Of a stretch of DNA of 64,000 nucleotides, positions 19,878 through 28,199 are shown in pieces (the first letter of the stretch is position 1; each line of letters begins with the position of its first letter). The DNA comes from Clavibacter michiganensis subsp. tessellarius (GTDB lineage Bacteria > Actinomycetota > Actinomycetes > Actinomycetales > Microbacteriaceae). The stretch spans positions 1,178,001 through 1,242,000 of the forward strand of contig NZ_CP040788.1 of assembly GCF_021922985.1 (NCBI RefSeq), in the 5' to 3' direction. The notes beneath the pieces are model-generated. The model ran no database searches, had not been told where the DNA came from, and saw nothing but the letters and a program-made list of their open reading frames with translations. The translations under genes and the position numbers were made by a program.

Positions 19878-20345
19878 TCGGGCACTGACGGCGCAGCGGG
19901 ACGACGCCGAGCGGGTGCCCGCTACCTCGTGCCCGCGTCCGTCACGAGCGCCCGGTCAGCGCAATGAGGTCCAGCTCCGCCGTGACCCGCGTGCCGCGAC
20001 AGCACGATCCGACGAACAGCAGGCAGCCATGACTCGGACGAGGACGCCCTCGTCCGGACAGCGGCACGGCGTCCAGCGCAGTGCAGCGCAGCGCAGCTCA
20101 CTGCATGGACCGGATGTGCGACATCACGGGCGAGAGCCGTCCGACGTCGGACGCGGAGCTGCCCGCGCATCTCGGGCATCCGGTGGCCCATGAGGCCCTC
20201 GGCGCTGCGGAGCCAGCCCTTGCCCCCGGGCTCAGGAGCGGGGCAGAGTGCGTCCCGGTCCGTGTCCCGGCAGCAGCAAGCGCTCCCGCATACGAGAGAC
20301 GCCCGGCCCCGCTCTCGCGGTTCGGGCGTCTCCGACGTCAGCGTC
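19878..20345. other. Gene-poor interval between the rlmA-type gene and the GNAT gene
   Basis: About 470 bp without a reading frame I can support. It includes a short tandem-like run of CAGCGCAG/CAGTGCAG units (about 20077-20099) and, at the GNAT end, a hairpin. It has no tRNA, insertion sequence end or recognisable protein remnant. It could be decayed sequence or carry a small RNA. Confidence 0.4.
20296..20332 (-). terminator. Terminator at the end of the ctaC-ctaD-ctaF-GNAT operon
   Basis: A 10-bp stem (20296-20305 with 20323-20332) and 17-nt loop start 14 nt beyond the GNAT stop codon on the minus strand. Confidence 0.6.
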
Positions 20346-20783
20346 TCAGCGCAGCAGCTTCTTGTAGAACTCGGCCGTCCGCTCGTACCCGAGGCGCTTG
20401 TAGAAGTCGCCGGCACGACGGGTGCTCATCGTGATCTGGCCCACGCCGCGGTCGCCGCAGAGCCGCTCGACCGCGCGCACCAGGGCCGAGCCCGTACCGG
20501 CGCTGCGCGCCTCCCCGTCCACCACGAGCTCCTCGAGGTGGGCGCTGAGCCCTCCCGCGTAGAGCAGGCGGCTGACGACCAGGTACGCGTACCCGACGAC
20601 ACGACCCGCATCCTCGGCGACCAGGAGCACGTCGCGACCGACGTCCTTGTTCGCCCGCAGGATGTGGAAGAACGTGACGTCGAAGTCGTCCCGCGTCGCC
20701 GGGGCGTTGATCATGTCGAGCTGCTGGCACAGGGCGAAGACGGCGTCTCCGTCGGAGGCGAGCGCGTGCCGGATGTCGACCAC
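20346..20783 (-). CDS. GNAT-family N-acetyltransferase
   Basis: A 145-residue single-domain acetyltransferase. It contains the GNAT elements: an N-terminal strand (VVDIRHALASDGDAVF), the core strand HLEELVVDGEARSAGTGSALVRAVE with a degenerate acetyl-CoA loop, and a C-terminal DFYKRLGYERTAEFYKKLL end. The substrate is unknown. The GTG start lies only 4 nt after the ctaF stop codon, so it is transcribed with the cytochrome oxidase genes and may be translationally coupled. It could act on a small molecule or a protein N-terminus; nothing here decides. Confidence 0.82.
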   Translation of the reverse strand: MVDIRHALASDGDAVFALCQQLDMINAPATRDDFDVTFFHILRANKDVGRDVLLVAEDAGRVVGYAYLVVSRLLYAGGLSAHLEELVVDGEARSAGTGSALVRAVERLCGDRGVGQITMSTRRAGDFYKRLGYERTAEFYKKLLR

Positions 20784-20787
20784 GGGA

Positions 20788-21204
20788 TCAGCGGGCGAAG
20801 TAGCCGCGGTAGTACTCGTAGGTCCATCCCACGAGCGCGATGAGCGCGAGCCCGCCGCCGATGATGGCGATCCAGATGCCCACGGCGAGGCCGAGGAACA
20901 CGGACGCCGCACCGGCAGCCAGGATGACCGGCCACCAGCTCCACGGGCTGAAGAAGCCGAGCTCCGGGTCGCCGTCGTCGACGTTGGCGTCGCTGCGGTC
21001 CTCGGGGAGCTCGCCGTTCTGCGCCGCGTAGAGGCGGGCCACGAAGAAGCCGATGAACGCGGCCAGCACCCCTGAGAGGGCGATGGCCAGCGTGCCGACC
21101 CACTCGACCGTGTTCTGGTCGATGAGGTGCCAGATCGTGTAGGCGGCCGCCGCGATGACGAAGAAGACCGCGAGGACGTAGAAGAGGTTCCTATTGGCGC
21201 GCAC
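20788..21204 (-). CDS. ctaF: Cytochrome c oxidase subunit IV (actinobacterial type)
   Basis: A small membrane subunit specific to actinobacterial aa3 oxidases, 138 residues. It has two N-terminal transmembrane helices (about 8-27 and 36-57), a short acidic loop (ELPEDRSDANVDDGD), then FFSPWSWWPV and two further helices ending in YEYYRGYFAR, all typical of CtaF. The gene starts one base after the ctaD stop codon, so the pair is tightly coupled. Confidence 0.93.
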   Translation of the reverse strand: MRANRNLFYVLAVFFVIAAAAYTIWHLIDQNTVEWVGTLAIALSGVLAAFIGFFVARLYAAQNGELPEDRSDANVDDGDPELGFFSPWSWWPVILAAGAASVFLGLAVGIWIAIIGGGLALIALVGWTYEYYRGYFAR

Positions 21205-21205
21205 G

Positions 21206-22951
21206 TCACTTCACCTTGTCGCTGGAGATGTCGTAGGTCGCGGCGTCCGGGGCGTCCTTCGCCGGACCGATTCCCACGGGGATGCCCGCCTCGGGGTGGT
21301 TGAGGTCGAAGGCCGGGGCCTCCGAGCGGATCCGCGGGATGGACGTGAAGTTGTGCCGCGGCGGCGGGCAGGACGTGGCCCACTCGAGCGAGCGACCGTA
21401 GCCCCACGGGTCGTTGACCGTGACGCGCGGCGCCGTGCGGGCGGTGATCCAGACGTTCAGGAAGAACGGGATCATCGACAGCGCGAGGATGCCGGCGCCG
21501 ATGGTCGACAGCTGGTTCATCCAGGTGAAGTCGTCCTCGGGCTGGTACGTCGCGTAGCGACGCGGCATGCCCATGACGCCGAGCCAATGCTGGATGAGGA
21601 ACGTCGTGTGGAAGCCGATGAACAGCAGCCAGAAGTGGACCTTGCCGAGACGCTCGTTGAGCATCGTGCCCGTCCACTTGGGCCACCAGAAGTAGAAGCC
21701 GGAGAACATCGCGAACACGACGGTGCCGAACACCACGTAGTGGAAGTGCGCGACGACGAAGTACGTGTCGGACACGTGGAAGTCGAGCGGGGGCGACGCC
21801 AGGATGACGCCGGTCAGGCCGCCGAAGGTGAATGTGATGAGGAAGCCGATGGCCCAGAGCATGGGCGTCTCGAACGTGACCGAGCCGCGCCACATGGTGC
21901 CGATCCAGTTGAAGATCTTCACGCCGGTGGGGACCGCGATGAGCATTGTCATGAGCGAGAAGAACGGCAGCAGGACGGATCCGGTGACGTACATGTGGTG
22001 CGCCCACACCGTGACCGAGAGGGCCGCGATGGAGATGGTCGCGTAGACGAGGGTCTTGTACCCGAAGATCGGCTTGCGGCTGAAGACCGGGAAGACCTCC
22101 GACACGATGCCGAAGAACGGCAGCGCGATGATGTACACCTCGGGGTGCCCGAAGAACCAGAACAGGTGCTGCCAGAGGATGGCGCCGCCGTTGGCCGGGT
22201 CGTAGATGTGCGCGTCGAAGATGCGGTCGGCGCCGAGGCCGAACAGCGCGGCCGCGAGGACCGGGAACGCCATGAGCACGAGGATCGACGTGACGAGGAT
22301 GTTCCAGGTGAAGATCGGCATGCGGAACATGGTCATGCCGGGGGCGCGCATCGTGATGATGGTCGTCACGAAGTTGACCGCGCCGAGGATGGTGCCGAAT
22401 CCGCTGAGCGCCAGGCCCATCACCCAGAGGTTGCCGCCCAACCCTGGAGAGAACGTCGTGCTGGACAGCGGCGCGTAGGCGAACCATCCGAACGAGGCCG
22501 CTCCGGCCGGGGTGAGGAAGCCGGCGACCGCGATGAGCGAGCCGAAGTTGAACAGCCAGTACGCGAACGCGTTGAGTCGCGGGAACGCGACGTCGGGCGC
22601 GCCGATCTGCAGCGGCATGAGCACGTTGGCGAAGCCCGCGAACAGGGGCGTCGCGAACATCAGCAGCATGATCGTGCCGTGCATGGTGAAGAGCTGGTTG
22701 TACTGCTCCTTCGTCTCCACCACGTGCAGACCCGGCTCGAAGAGCTGGGCGCGGATGACGAGCGCCATGACGCCGCCGAGGCAGAAGTAGAGGAACGAGG
22801 TGATCAGGTACAGGTACCCGATCGTCTTGTGGTCGGTGGAGGTGATCCAGTTGACCACGACGTTGCCACGACGTTCGGCCTTGCCGTTTCCGTCGAGGAC
22901 CTTCGCCTGACCCGCGGGGATCGCGGTGGGACGGTTGAGGGTCGATGTCAC
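21206..22951 (-). CDS. ctaD: Cytochrome c oxidase subunit I
   Basis: Catalytic subunit with haem a and the haem a3-CuB centre, 581 residues and 12 predicted membrane helices. Seen directly: the haem a region with [10 protein letters not shown], the CuB site [10 protein letters not shown] with the His-Tyr crosslink pair spaced four apart, AHHMYVTG with two CuB histidines, and the [14 protein letters not shown] haem ligands. The soluble C-terminal tail is family-typical. ATG start. It follows ctaC by 12 nt in the ctaC-ctaD-ctaF operon. The ctaE gene is on the opposite strand 6 kb away. Confidence 0.98.
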   Translation of the reverse strand: MTSTLNRPTAIPAGQAKVLDGNGKAERRGNVVVNWITSTDHKTIGYLYLITSFLYFCLGGVMALVIRAQLFEPGLHVVETKEQYNQLFTMHGTIMLLMFATPLFAGFANVLMPLQIGAPDVAFPRLNAFAYWLFNFGSLIAVAGFLTPAGAASFGWFAYAPLSSTTFSPGLGGNLWVMGLALSGFGTILGAVNFVTTIITMRAPGMTMFRMPIFTWNILVTSILVLMAFPVLAAALFGLGADRIFDAHIYDPANGGAILWQHLFWFFGHPEVYIIALPFFGIVSEVFPVFSRKPIFGYKTLVYATISIAALSVTVWAHHMYVTGSVLLPFFSLMTMLIAVPTGVKIFNWIGTMWRGSVTFETPMLWAIGFLITFTFGGLTGVILASPPLDFHVSDTYFVVAHFHYVVFGTVVFAMFSGFYFWWPKWTGTMLNERLGKVHFWLLFIGFHTTFLIQHWLGVMGMPRRYATYQPEDDFTWMNQLSTIGAGILALSMIPFFLNVWITARTAPRVTVNDPWGYGRSLEWATSCPPPRHNFTSIPRIRSEAPAFDLNHPEAGIPVGIGPAKDAPDAATYDISSDKVK

Positions 22952-22963
22952 GTTTCTGCTGCC

Positions 22964-23875
22964 CTACTCTTCGGACGACTCGGAGGTGGCCGGCACGTCG
23001 GTGCCGGGGAGGTTCTGCAGGCGGTCGTAGTCCTTGCCGAGGTCTCCCGCGAACCCGGCCGCCTTCTGCTTCTCGATGTAGGCGTTGTAGTCCTCGACGG
23101 ACACGACCTTCACCTGGAACAGCATGAGGGAGTGGTACTCGCCGCAGAGCTCGGCGCACTTGCCCTGGTACGTGCCGAGCTTCTCCGGGATGAACGTCAT
23201 GTAGTTCGTCTTGCCGGAGATGAGGTCCTTCTTGTAGAGGAAGTCCACCACCCAGAAGGAGTGCAGCGTGTCACGCGTGTTGAGCTCGAGCTCGACCTTG
23301 GTGTTGACCGGCAGGTAGAGGGTGGGGAGCTTGTCCTTGTCGATCGAGCCCTGCGGGCCCGTCGGGTCGTCGACCGCCTGGACGCCCTGCTCGTAGGCGC
23401 CGCCCTCGAGGGTCTGGCCGCCCTCGGTCTGGCCGCCGAGGTAGTTGAAGTCCCACGCCCACTGCTTGCCGAAGACCTGGACCTTGACCTCGGGCTGGTC
23501 GAAGCGGGCCTCGATGGCCGCCTGGTCCTTGGCCGTGAAGGCGAAGAAGCCGAGCACGAGGATCAGCGGCACGATCGTGTAGAAGATCTCGATCGGCATG
23601 TTGTAGCGCATCTGCACCGGGAGGCCGGTCTGGCCCTTGCGGCGGCGGTAGACGACCGCGGCCCAGATGGTGAGGCCCCAGGTGAGGACGCCCACCGCGA
23701 GGAGGACGATCCAGGCCGTGACCCAGAGGCCGATGACCGAGTCGACGTGGTTCGTGGTGCCCGGCTCGGTGGGGAGGAAGCCCTGGAGCTGCTGCTGCGT
23801 GCACCCCGCGAGGAGTACCGAGATGCCTATGGCGACGGGGATCGTCAGCCAACGTTGACGGCGAGTGAAGCGCAC
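22964..23875 (-). CDS. ctaC: Cytochrome c oxidase subunit II (CuA, lipoprotein)
   Basis: Receives electrons from QcrC at the binuclear CuA centre. The 303-residue protein has a lipoprotein signal with lipobox LLAGC (Cys25), two transmembrane helices (about 45-68 and 93-113), and an extracytoplasmic cupredoxin domain. CuA ligands are Cys240, Cys244, His248 and Met251 in CAELCGEYHSLM. The GTG start has AAGGG 7 nt upstream; a longer open frame upstream covers the terminator and promoter region and is not used. First gene of ctaC-ctaD-ctaF. Confidence 0.96.
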   Translation of the reverse strand: MRFTRRQRWLTIPVAIGISVLLAGCTQQQLQGFLPTEPGTTNHVDSVIGLWVTAWIVLLAVGVLTWGLTIWAAVVYRRRKGQTGLPVQMRYNMPIEIFYTIVPLILVLGFFAFTAKDQAAIEARFDQPEVKVQVFGKQWAWDFNYLGGQTEGGQTLEGGAYEQGVQAVDDPTGPQGSIDKDKLPTLYLPVNTKVELELNTRDTLHSFWVVDFLYKKDLISGKTNYMTFIPEKLGTYQGKCAELCGEYHSLMLFQVKVVSVEDYNAYIEKQKAAGFAGDLGKDYDRLQNLPGTDVPATSESSEE

Positions 23876-23912
23876 GTGCAGACCCTTCGAAGAACCGGAT
23901 GTGACGGGTTCC

Positions 23913-23918
23913 ACCCTA
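23913..23918 (-). promoter_or_regulatory. -10 element of ctaC
   Basis: TAGGGT on the minus strand, about 38 nt before the ctaC start codon, would give a leader of about 30 nt with the AAGGG ribosome-binding site inside it. Confidence 0.45.
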
Positions 23919-23923
23919 CGCGA

Positions 23924-23952
23924 CAGGGAGCCGCCCGAAGGACGACTCCCTG
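23924..23952 (-). terminator. Hairpin downstream of erpA
   Basis: CAGGGAG (23924-23930) pairs with CTCCCTG (23946-23952). A second small stem GCCCGG/CCGGGC lies nearer erpA. Together they probably separate erpA from the ctaC promoter. Confidence 0.45.
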
Positions 23953-23997
23953 CTCGAAGCCCGGTTTCCCGGGCCGGATCGCTTACCGCTCCATGTG

Positions 23998-24360
23998 TCA
24001 GTGGAACGAGTCGCCGCAGGCGCACGAGCCGCCGGCGTTGGGGTTGTCGATGGTGAAGCCCTGCTTCTGGATGGTGTCCTCGAAGTCGATGGTCGCGCCG
24101 TCGAGGTACGGGACGCTCATCTTGTCGACGATGACCTCGACGCCGTCGAAGTCGACCGTGGCGTCGCCGTCGAGCTCGCGCTCGTCGAAATAGAGCTGGT
24201 AGATGAGGCCGGAGCAGCCGCCGGGCTGGACGGCGACGCGGAGGCGCAGGTCCTCGCGGCCCTCCTGCTGGAGCAGGCTCTTGACCTTGCTCGCGGCGGT
24301 GTCCGTGAGTCCGACGCGGTGGGCCGCCTGGGCGGTCTCGGTCAGCGTGGTGTCGGTCAT
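23998..24360 (-). CDS. erpA: Iron-sulfur cluster insertion protein (ErpA/HesB family)
   Basis: An A-type carrier that delivers Fe-S clusters to apoproteins. The 120-residue protein has the three conserved cysteines: Cys49 in PGGCSG, Cys113 and Cys115 in GSCACGDSFH. The N-terminal 16 residues are a low-complexity extension before the A-type fold. GAGGAG precedes the ATG. It stands between the M20 peptidase and ctaC; supply of clusters to the Rieske protein is possible but unproven. Confidence 0.94.
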   Translation of the reverse strand: MTDTTLTETAQAAHRVGLTDTAASKVKSLLQQEGREDLRLRVAVQPGGCSGLIYQLYFDERELDGDATVDFDGVEVIVDKMSVPYLDGATIDFEDTIQKQGFTIDNPNAGGSCACGDSFH

Positions 24361-24491
24361 GAGCACTCCTCGGGTGGTGGGATCTGCGGTCGGGCGACTC
24401 CGGTGGAGTCTACGTCGTGCAACCGCGCGAGTCACCCGGGTGTTCCCGCCGTCCCGCGGGGATCCGGGAGGATCCGCGCGGGACGGTCGGG

Positions 24492-25913
24492 TCAGTCGCG
24501 ATGGGCGATGCGGCTGAGCAGCACGGCCTCGCTGAGGATCGCGCGCTGCAGGACGCCCAGGTGCTGCGACTCGTTCGGGCTGTGGGCGCGGGTGTCGGGG
24601 TCCTCGACGCCGGTGACGAGGATCTGGGCGGACGGGAACGCCTCGACGAGGTCGGCGATGAACGGGATGGACCCGCCGATGCCGGCCTGGACGGGCGCTC
24701 GGCCCCATCCGGCGGTCATGGCGGCGGTCGCCTCGGCCATGGCCCAGCCGCTCGTGTCGACGAGGAAGGGATCGCCCTGGTCGACGTCGCTGATCTCGAC
24801 GTGCGCGCCGTACGGGCGGTGACCCTGCACGTGCGCCTCGAGGGCCCGGTAGGCGTCGGCCGCCGTCTGCCCGGGCGCGATGCGCGCGCTGATGCGGACG
24901 GAGACCTCGGGCAGCAGCGTGTTGCTCGCGTTGGCGACCGAGGGGGCGTCGATGCCCGTCACCGTGATGGAGGGCTGCGCCCAGAGCCGGGTCAGGATCG
25001 GGCCGGTGCCCACCGGGGACACGCCTTCGAGCAGCGCGGCCTCCTCGGCGAGGCGGGCGTCGTCGTAGTCGGGGGTGTCCATTTCCGTCGAGGCGAGGCC
25101 GGCGACGGCGACGGAGCCGTCGGCGTCCCAGAAGGAGTCGAGGAGGCGGACCGCGGCCATCATCGCGTCGGGGACGGCGCCGCCGAACATGCCGGAGTGC
25201 GAGGCGTGGTCGAGCGTGCGGACCGTGAGGCGGAACGTGACGTTGCCGCGGAGGGCGATGGTGATGGACGGGGTGTCCACGTCCCAGTTGTCGCTGTCCG
25301 CGACGACGATGACGTCGGCGGCCAGAGCGTCGTGGTGCTTGGCCAGGAAGTCGGAGAAGGAGCGGGATCCGGCCTCCTCCTCCCCCTCGATGAAGACCGC
25401 GAGGCCGAGGTCGAGGTCGTCGCCCTCCGCCTCGACGAGGGCGCGGATCGCCGCGACGTGGGTCATGATGCCGGCCTTGTCGTCCGACGCGCCGCGCCCG
25501 TGCAGGCGGTCGCCGCGCAGGGTCGGCTCGAACGGCGGGGTCTCCCAGTGCTCGTCCGCGCCGGGCGGCTGCACGTCGTGGTGGGCGTAGAGGAGGACGG
25601 TGGGCTTGCCGTCGCGCGCGGCGCGCGTCGCCAGGACCGCCGGCATCCCGTCGTCGCCGGACGGGGTCGAGGCGCGGTGCACGGAGACGTCGTCGAAGAC
25701 GCCGAGGCCGGCGAGCAGCCCCGCGACCGCGTCCGCGCTGGCGGCGACGTGGGTCGGGTCGAACGCGGGCCAGGAGACCGAGGGGATGCGCACGAGCGCG
25801 GACAAGTCGGCCACGGTGGCGGGGAACCCGCCCGCGACGGCGGCGGCGAGCCGGTCGACGGCCTCCGGGTCCGGTGCGGTCACGGCGTCTGCGGAGCTCT
25901 CGGGAGGCGTCAT
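24492..25913 (-). CDS. M20-family metallopeptidase (dipeptidase)
   Basis: A zinc-dependent exopeptidase of 473 residues. Metal and catalytic motifs are YAHHDVQPPG, GRGASDDKAG and the general-base region EGEEEAGS, followed by DSDNWD. A dimerisation or lid domain is inserted in the middle, with TLDHASHSG. The pattern fits the M20A/F dipeptidase group (CNDP-like), probably cleaving short peptides in the cytoplasm. The ATG start is fixed by TAAGAT exactly 7 nt upstream with no ribosome-binding site, which implies a leaderless message. Divergent from the DUF3043 gene. Confidence 0.93.
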   Translation of the reverse strand: MTPPESSADAVTAPDPEAVDRLAAAVAGGFPATVADLSALVRIPSVSWPAFDPTHVAASADAVAGLLAGLGVFDDVSVHRASTPSGDDGMPAVLATRAARDGKPTVLLYAHHDVQPPGADEHWETPPFEPTLRGDRLHGRGASDDKAGIMTHVAAIRALVEAEGDDLDLGLAVFIEGEEEAGSRSFSDFLAKHHDALAADVIVVADSDNWDVDTPSITIALRGNVTFRLTVRTLDHASHSGMFGGAVPDAMMAAVRLLDSFWDADGSVAVAGLASTEMDTPDYDDARLAEEAALLEGVSPVGTGPILTRLWAQPSITVTGIDAPSVANASNTLLPEVSVRISARIAPGQTAADAYRALEAHVQGHRPYGAHVEISDVDQGDPFLVDTSGWAMAEATAAMTAGWGRAPVQAGIGGSIPFIADLVEAFPSAQILVTGVEDPDTRAHSPNESQHLGVLQRAILSEAVLLSRIAHRD

Positions 25914-25920
25914 GCAGGTA

Positions 25921-25930
25921 ATCTTAGATT
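25921..25930. promoter_or_regulatory. Overlapping divergent -10 elements
   Basis: In ATCTTAGATT, the minus strand gives TAAGAT (25926-25921) for the peptidase gene and the plus strand gives TAGATT (25925-25930) for the DUF3043 gene. The two -10s share bases, so RNA polymerase can open only one direction at a time. Confidence 0.5.
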
Positions 25931-25953
25931 CACTCCAGGCAAGGACGAGAGAC

Positions 25954-26550
25954 GTGGCGAAGCAGCACACCCCCGCAGAGAACCCCTCCGAGACGACCGC
26001 TCCGGCGGGCGTCGAGGGCCGCACGGCCGACGGGAAGAAGGGCCCCACCCCCACCCGCCGGGAGCGCGAGGCCGCGAACCTGCGCCCCCTCGTGCCGCAG
26101 GACCGCAAGCTCGCCGCGCAGCAGAGCAAGGAGAAGGCGCGCGAGGCGCGCGCCCGGGCCAACGCCGGCATGGCCGCCGGGGACGAGCGCTACCTGCCCG
26201 TCCGCGACAAGGGTCCGCAGAAGCGCTACGCCCGCGACGTCGTCGACGCGCGCTGGAGCGTCGGCGAGCTGCTGCTGCCCGTGATGGGCGTCGTCGTCGT
26301 GCTGACCTTCGTCCTGCCGGCCAACATGGCCACGATCCCGCTGCTGTCGATCTACGCGTTCGTGCTGGCCGCCATCGTCGATGCCTACCTCACCGGCCGC
26401 CGCGTGCGCGCCGCCATCGCCGCGCGGGTCGGCGCCGACCGCGTCGAGCGCGGCATCCGCTGGTACACGGGCATGCGCACCATCCAGATGCGCCCGATGC
26501 GCCTGCCGAAGCCGCAGGTGAAGCGGCGCGCGAACGTCACGTTCGGCTGA
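25954..26550 (+). CDS. DUF3043 membrane protein
   Basis: A 198-residue actinobacterial protein of unknown function. A basic, disordered N-terminus (about 1-90) contains the family-typical TPTRREREAANLRPLVPQDRK. Two transmembrane helices follow (about 104-145, from GELLLPVMGVVVVLTF through IPLLSIYAFVLAAIVDAY), then a basic cytoplasmic tail rich in Arg. GTG start with AAGGA 8 nt upstream. Longer in-frame starts would cross the divergent promoter. The location next to an M20 dipeptidase is common in related genomes, by my recollection. Confidence 0.85.
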   Translation: MAKQHTPAENPSETTAPAGVEGRTADGKKGPTPTRREREAANLRPLVPQDRKLAAQQSKEKAREARARANAGMAAGDERYLPVRDKGPQKRYARDVVDARWSVGELLLPVMGVVVVLTFVLPANMATIPLLSIYAFVLAAIVDAYLTGRRVRAAIAARVGADRVERGIRWYTGMRTIQMRPMRLPKPQVKRRANVTFG

Positions 26551-26601
26551 TCCGCCGTCCGGCCCGCACGGCCGGTGGGCTCCCCCTCCGCGGGGTACCG
26601 C

Positions 26602-27636
26602 TCAGCGACCGCGACGGATCCGCGCGAGGCCCGCGTTGACGGACCGTGCCCATAGCGGGCCGCGGTAGAGGAAGGCCGTGTAGCCCTGCACCAGGGTGGC
26701 GCCCGCGTCGAGCCGGGCCTGCACGTCCTCGGCCGTGTCGACACCGCCGACCGAGATGACGCATGCCTCGGCGGGGAGCACCCGCCGCAGGATGCCCAGC
26801 ACCTCGAGCGCGCGCGGCGCGAGGGGCGCGCCCGACAGCCCGCCGGCGCCCGCCGCCTCGACGACCGCGGCATCCGTGCGGAGACCCGACCGGGACAGCG
26901 TGGTGTTCGTCGCGATGACGCCCGCGAGGCCCAGCTCGGTGGCGAGGCCGGCGATGCGCTCCACCTCCGCGTCCTGCAGGTCGGGAGCGATCTTCACGAG
27001 GACCGGCACGCCGCCCGCGGCGTCGCGGATGCGCGTGAGCAGCGGCCGGAGGAGCTCGATCTCCTGGAGCCCGCGGAGGCCGGGGGTGTTCGGCGAGCTG
27101 ACGTTGACGGCGAGGTAGTCGGCGACCGGCGCGACCAGCCGCGTCGAGCGCACGTAGTCCTCGACGGCGTCCTCGACCGCGACGGCGCGCGTCTTGCCGA
27201 TGTTGACGCCGATGACGGGTCGGTCGCGTCGCGCGCGGAGGCGGCGGAGGCGGTCGGCGAGGGCGGCCGCTCCCCCGTTGTTGAAGCCCATGCGGTTGAC
27301 GACGGCGCGGTCGTCGATGAGCCGGAACAGGCGCGGCCGGGGGTTGCCGGGCTGCGCCTCGGCGGTGACGGTCCCGACCTCGACGTGCCCGAAGCCGAGC
27401 TGGCCGAGGCCGAGCACGGCCAGCGCGTCCTTGTCGAAGCCCGCGGCGACGCCGAAGGGGGACGGGAAGCGCAGGCCGAGGGCGTCCACCGCGAGCGAGG
27501 GATCCGGTGCGGTCAGCCGACGGGCGATCCAACCGAGGCCGGACGACGGGAGGAGGGCGATCGCCGTGGACGCGAGGTGGTGCGCGTCCTCCGGGTCCAT
27601 GCGCGACAGGATCGTACGGAAGAGGAGGGGATACAT
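26602..27636 (-). CDS. pyrD: Dihydroorotate dehydrogenase, class 2 (quinone-linked)
   Basis: Oxidises dihydroorotate to orotate in pyrimidine synthesis, passing electrons to menaquinone. The 344-residue protein has the membrane-associated N-terminal helical region (MYPLLFRTILSRMDPEDAHH) that marks class 2, then the FMN barrel with GVAAGFDKD, FGHVEVGTVT, NRMGFNN, VNVSSPNTPGLR with the catalytic Ser, and ISVGGVDTAED. I use the ATG 7 nt after TAGCCT; there is no ribosome-binding site, so the transcript is probably leaderless. A GTG two codons upstream is the alternative. Confidence 0.96.
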   Translation of the reverse strand: MYPLLFRTILSRMDPEDAHHLASTAIALLPSSGLGWIARRLTAPDPSLAVDALGLRFPSPFGVAAGFDKDALAVLGLGQLGFGHVEVGTVTAEAQPGNPRPRLFRLIDDRAVVNRMGFNNGGAAALADRLRRLRARRDRPVIGVNIGKTRAVAVEDAVEDYVRSTRLVAPVADYLAVNVSSPNTPGLRGLQEIELLRPLLTRIRDAAGGVPVLVKIAPDLQDAEVERIAGLATELGLAGVIATNTTLSRSGLRTDAAVVEAAGAGGLSGAPLAPRALEVLGILRRVLPAEACVISVGGVDTAEDVQARLDAGATLVQGYTAFLYRGPLWARSVNAGLARIRRGR

Positions 27637-27708
27637 CGCCACCAGGCTAGCGGGTGCCGACCGCGTGCCCCGCGGACGCCCGCCCGCGACGGGCCAGAGC
27701 GCGGCGGG

Positions 27709-28182
27709 CTAGAGCGCGTCGGCCTCGGGCGAGGCGGCGTGCGCCACGCGCAGCTGGGCGATCGCGGACTCGAAGTCGTCGAGCGAGTCGAAGCCCTGGT
27801 AGACGCTCGCGAAGCGGAGGTAGGCCACCTCGTCGAGCTCGCGGAGCGGCGGCAGGATGCTGAGGCCGATGTCGTTCGCCTCGATCTGCGAGGCGCCGGT
27901 GGCCCGGATCGCCTCCTCCACGCGCTGCGCGAGGACCGCGAGATCGGTGTCGGTGACGGGGCGCCCCTGGCAGGCCTTCCGGACGCCGGTGACGATCTTC
28001 TCCCGGCTGAACGGCTCGACCACGCCGTTGCGCTTGATCACGCTGAGGCTCGCGGTCTCCGTGGTGCTGAAGCGACGGCCGCATTCGGGGCACTGCCGGC
28101 GCCGGCGGATCGACAGGCCGTCGTCGCTCGTGCGGGAGTCGACGACGCGGGAGTCGGGGTGGCGGCAGAAGGGGCAGAACAT
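27709..28182 (-). CDS. nrdR: Transcriptional repressor NrdR
   Basis: Represses ribonucleotide reductase genes by binding NrdR boxes when loaded with dATP. The 157-residue protein has a zinc ribbon with Cys3, Cys6, Cys31 and Cys34, then an ATP-cone domain ([24 protein letters not shown]). Full length for the family. It lies 17 nt downstream of hisD. TATCCT, 9 nt before its ATG, may be its own -10. No nrd genes lie in the window. Confidence 0.97.
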   Translation of the reverse strand: MFCPFCRHPDSRVVDSRTSDDGLSIRRRRQCPECGRRFSTTETASLSVIKRNGVVEPFSREKIVTGVRKACQGRPVTDTDLAVLAQRVEEAIRATGASQIEANDIGLSILPPLRELDEVAYLRFASVYQGFDSLDDFESAIAQLRVAHAASPEADAL

Positions 28183-28199
28183 CGTGTGCCCAGGATACG

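Noticed and set aside
19915..20193. A 92-codon plus-strand open frame after the rlmA-type gene
   Set aside because: It has no ribosome-binding site, a low-complexity product and no recognisable domain; treated as non-coding.
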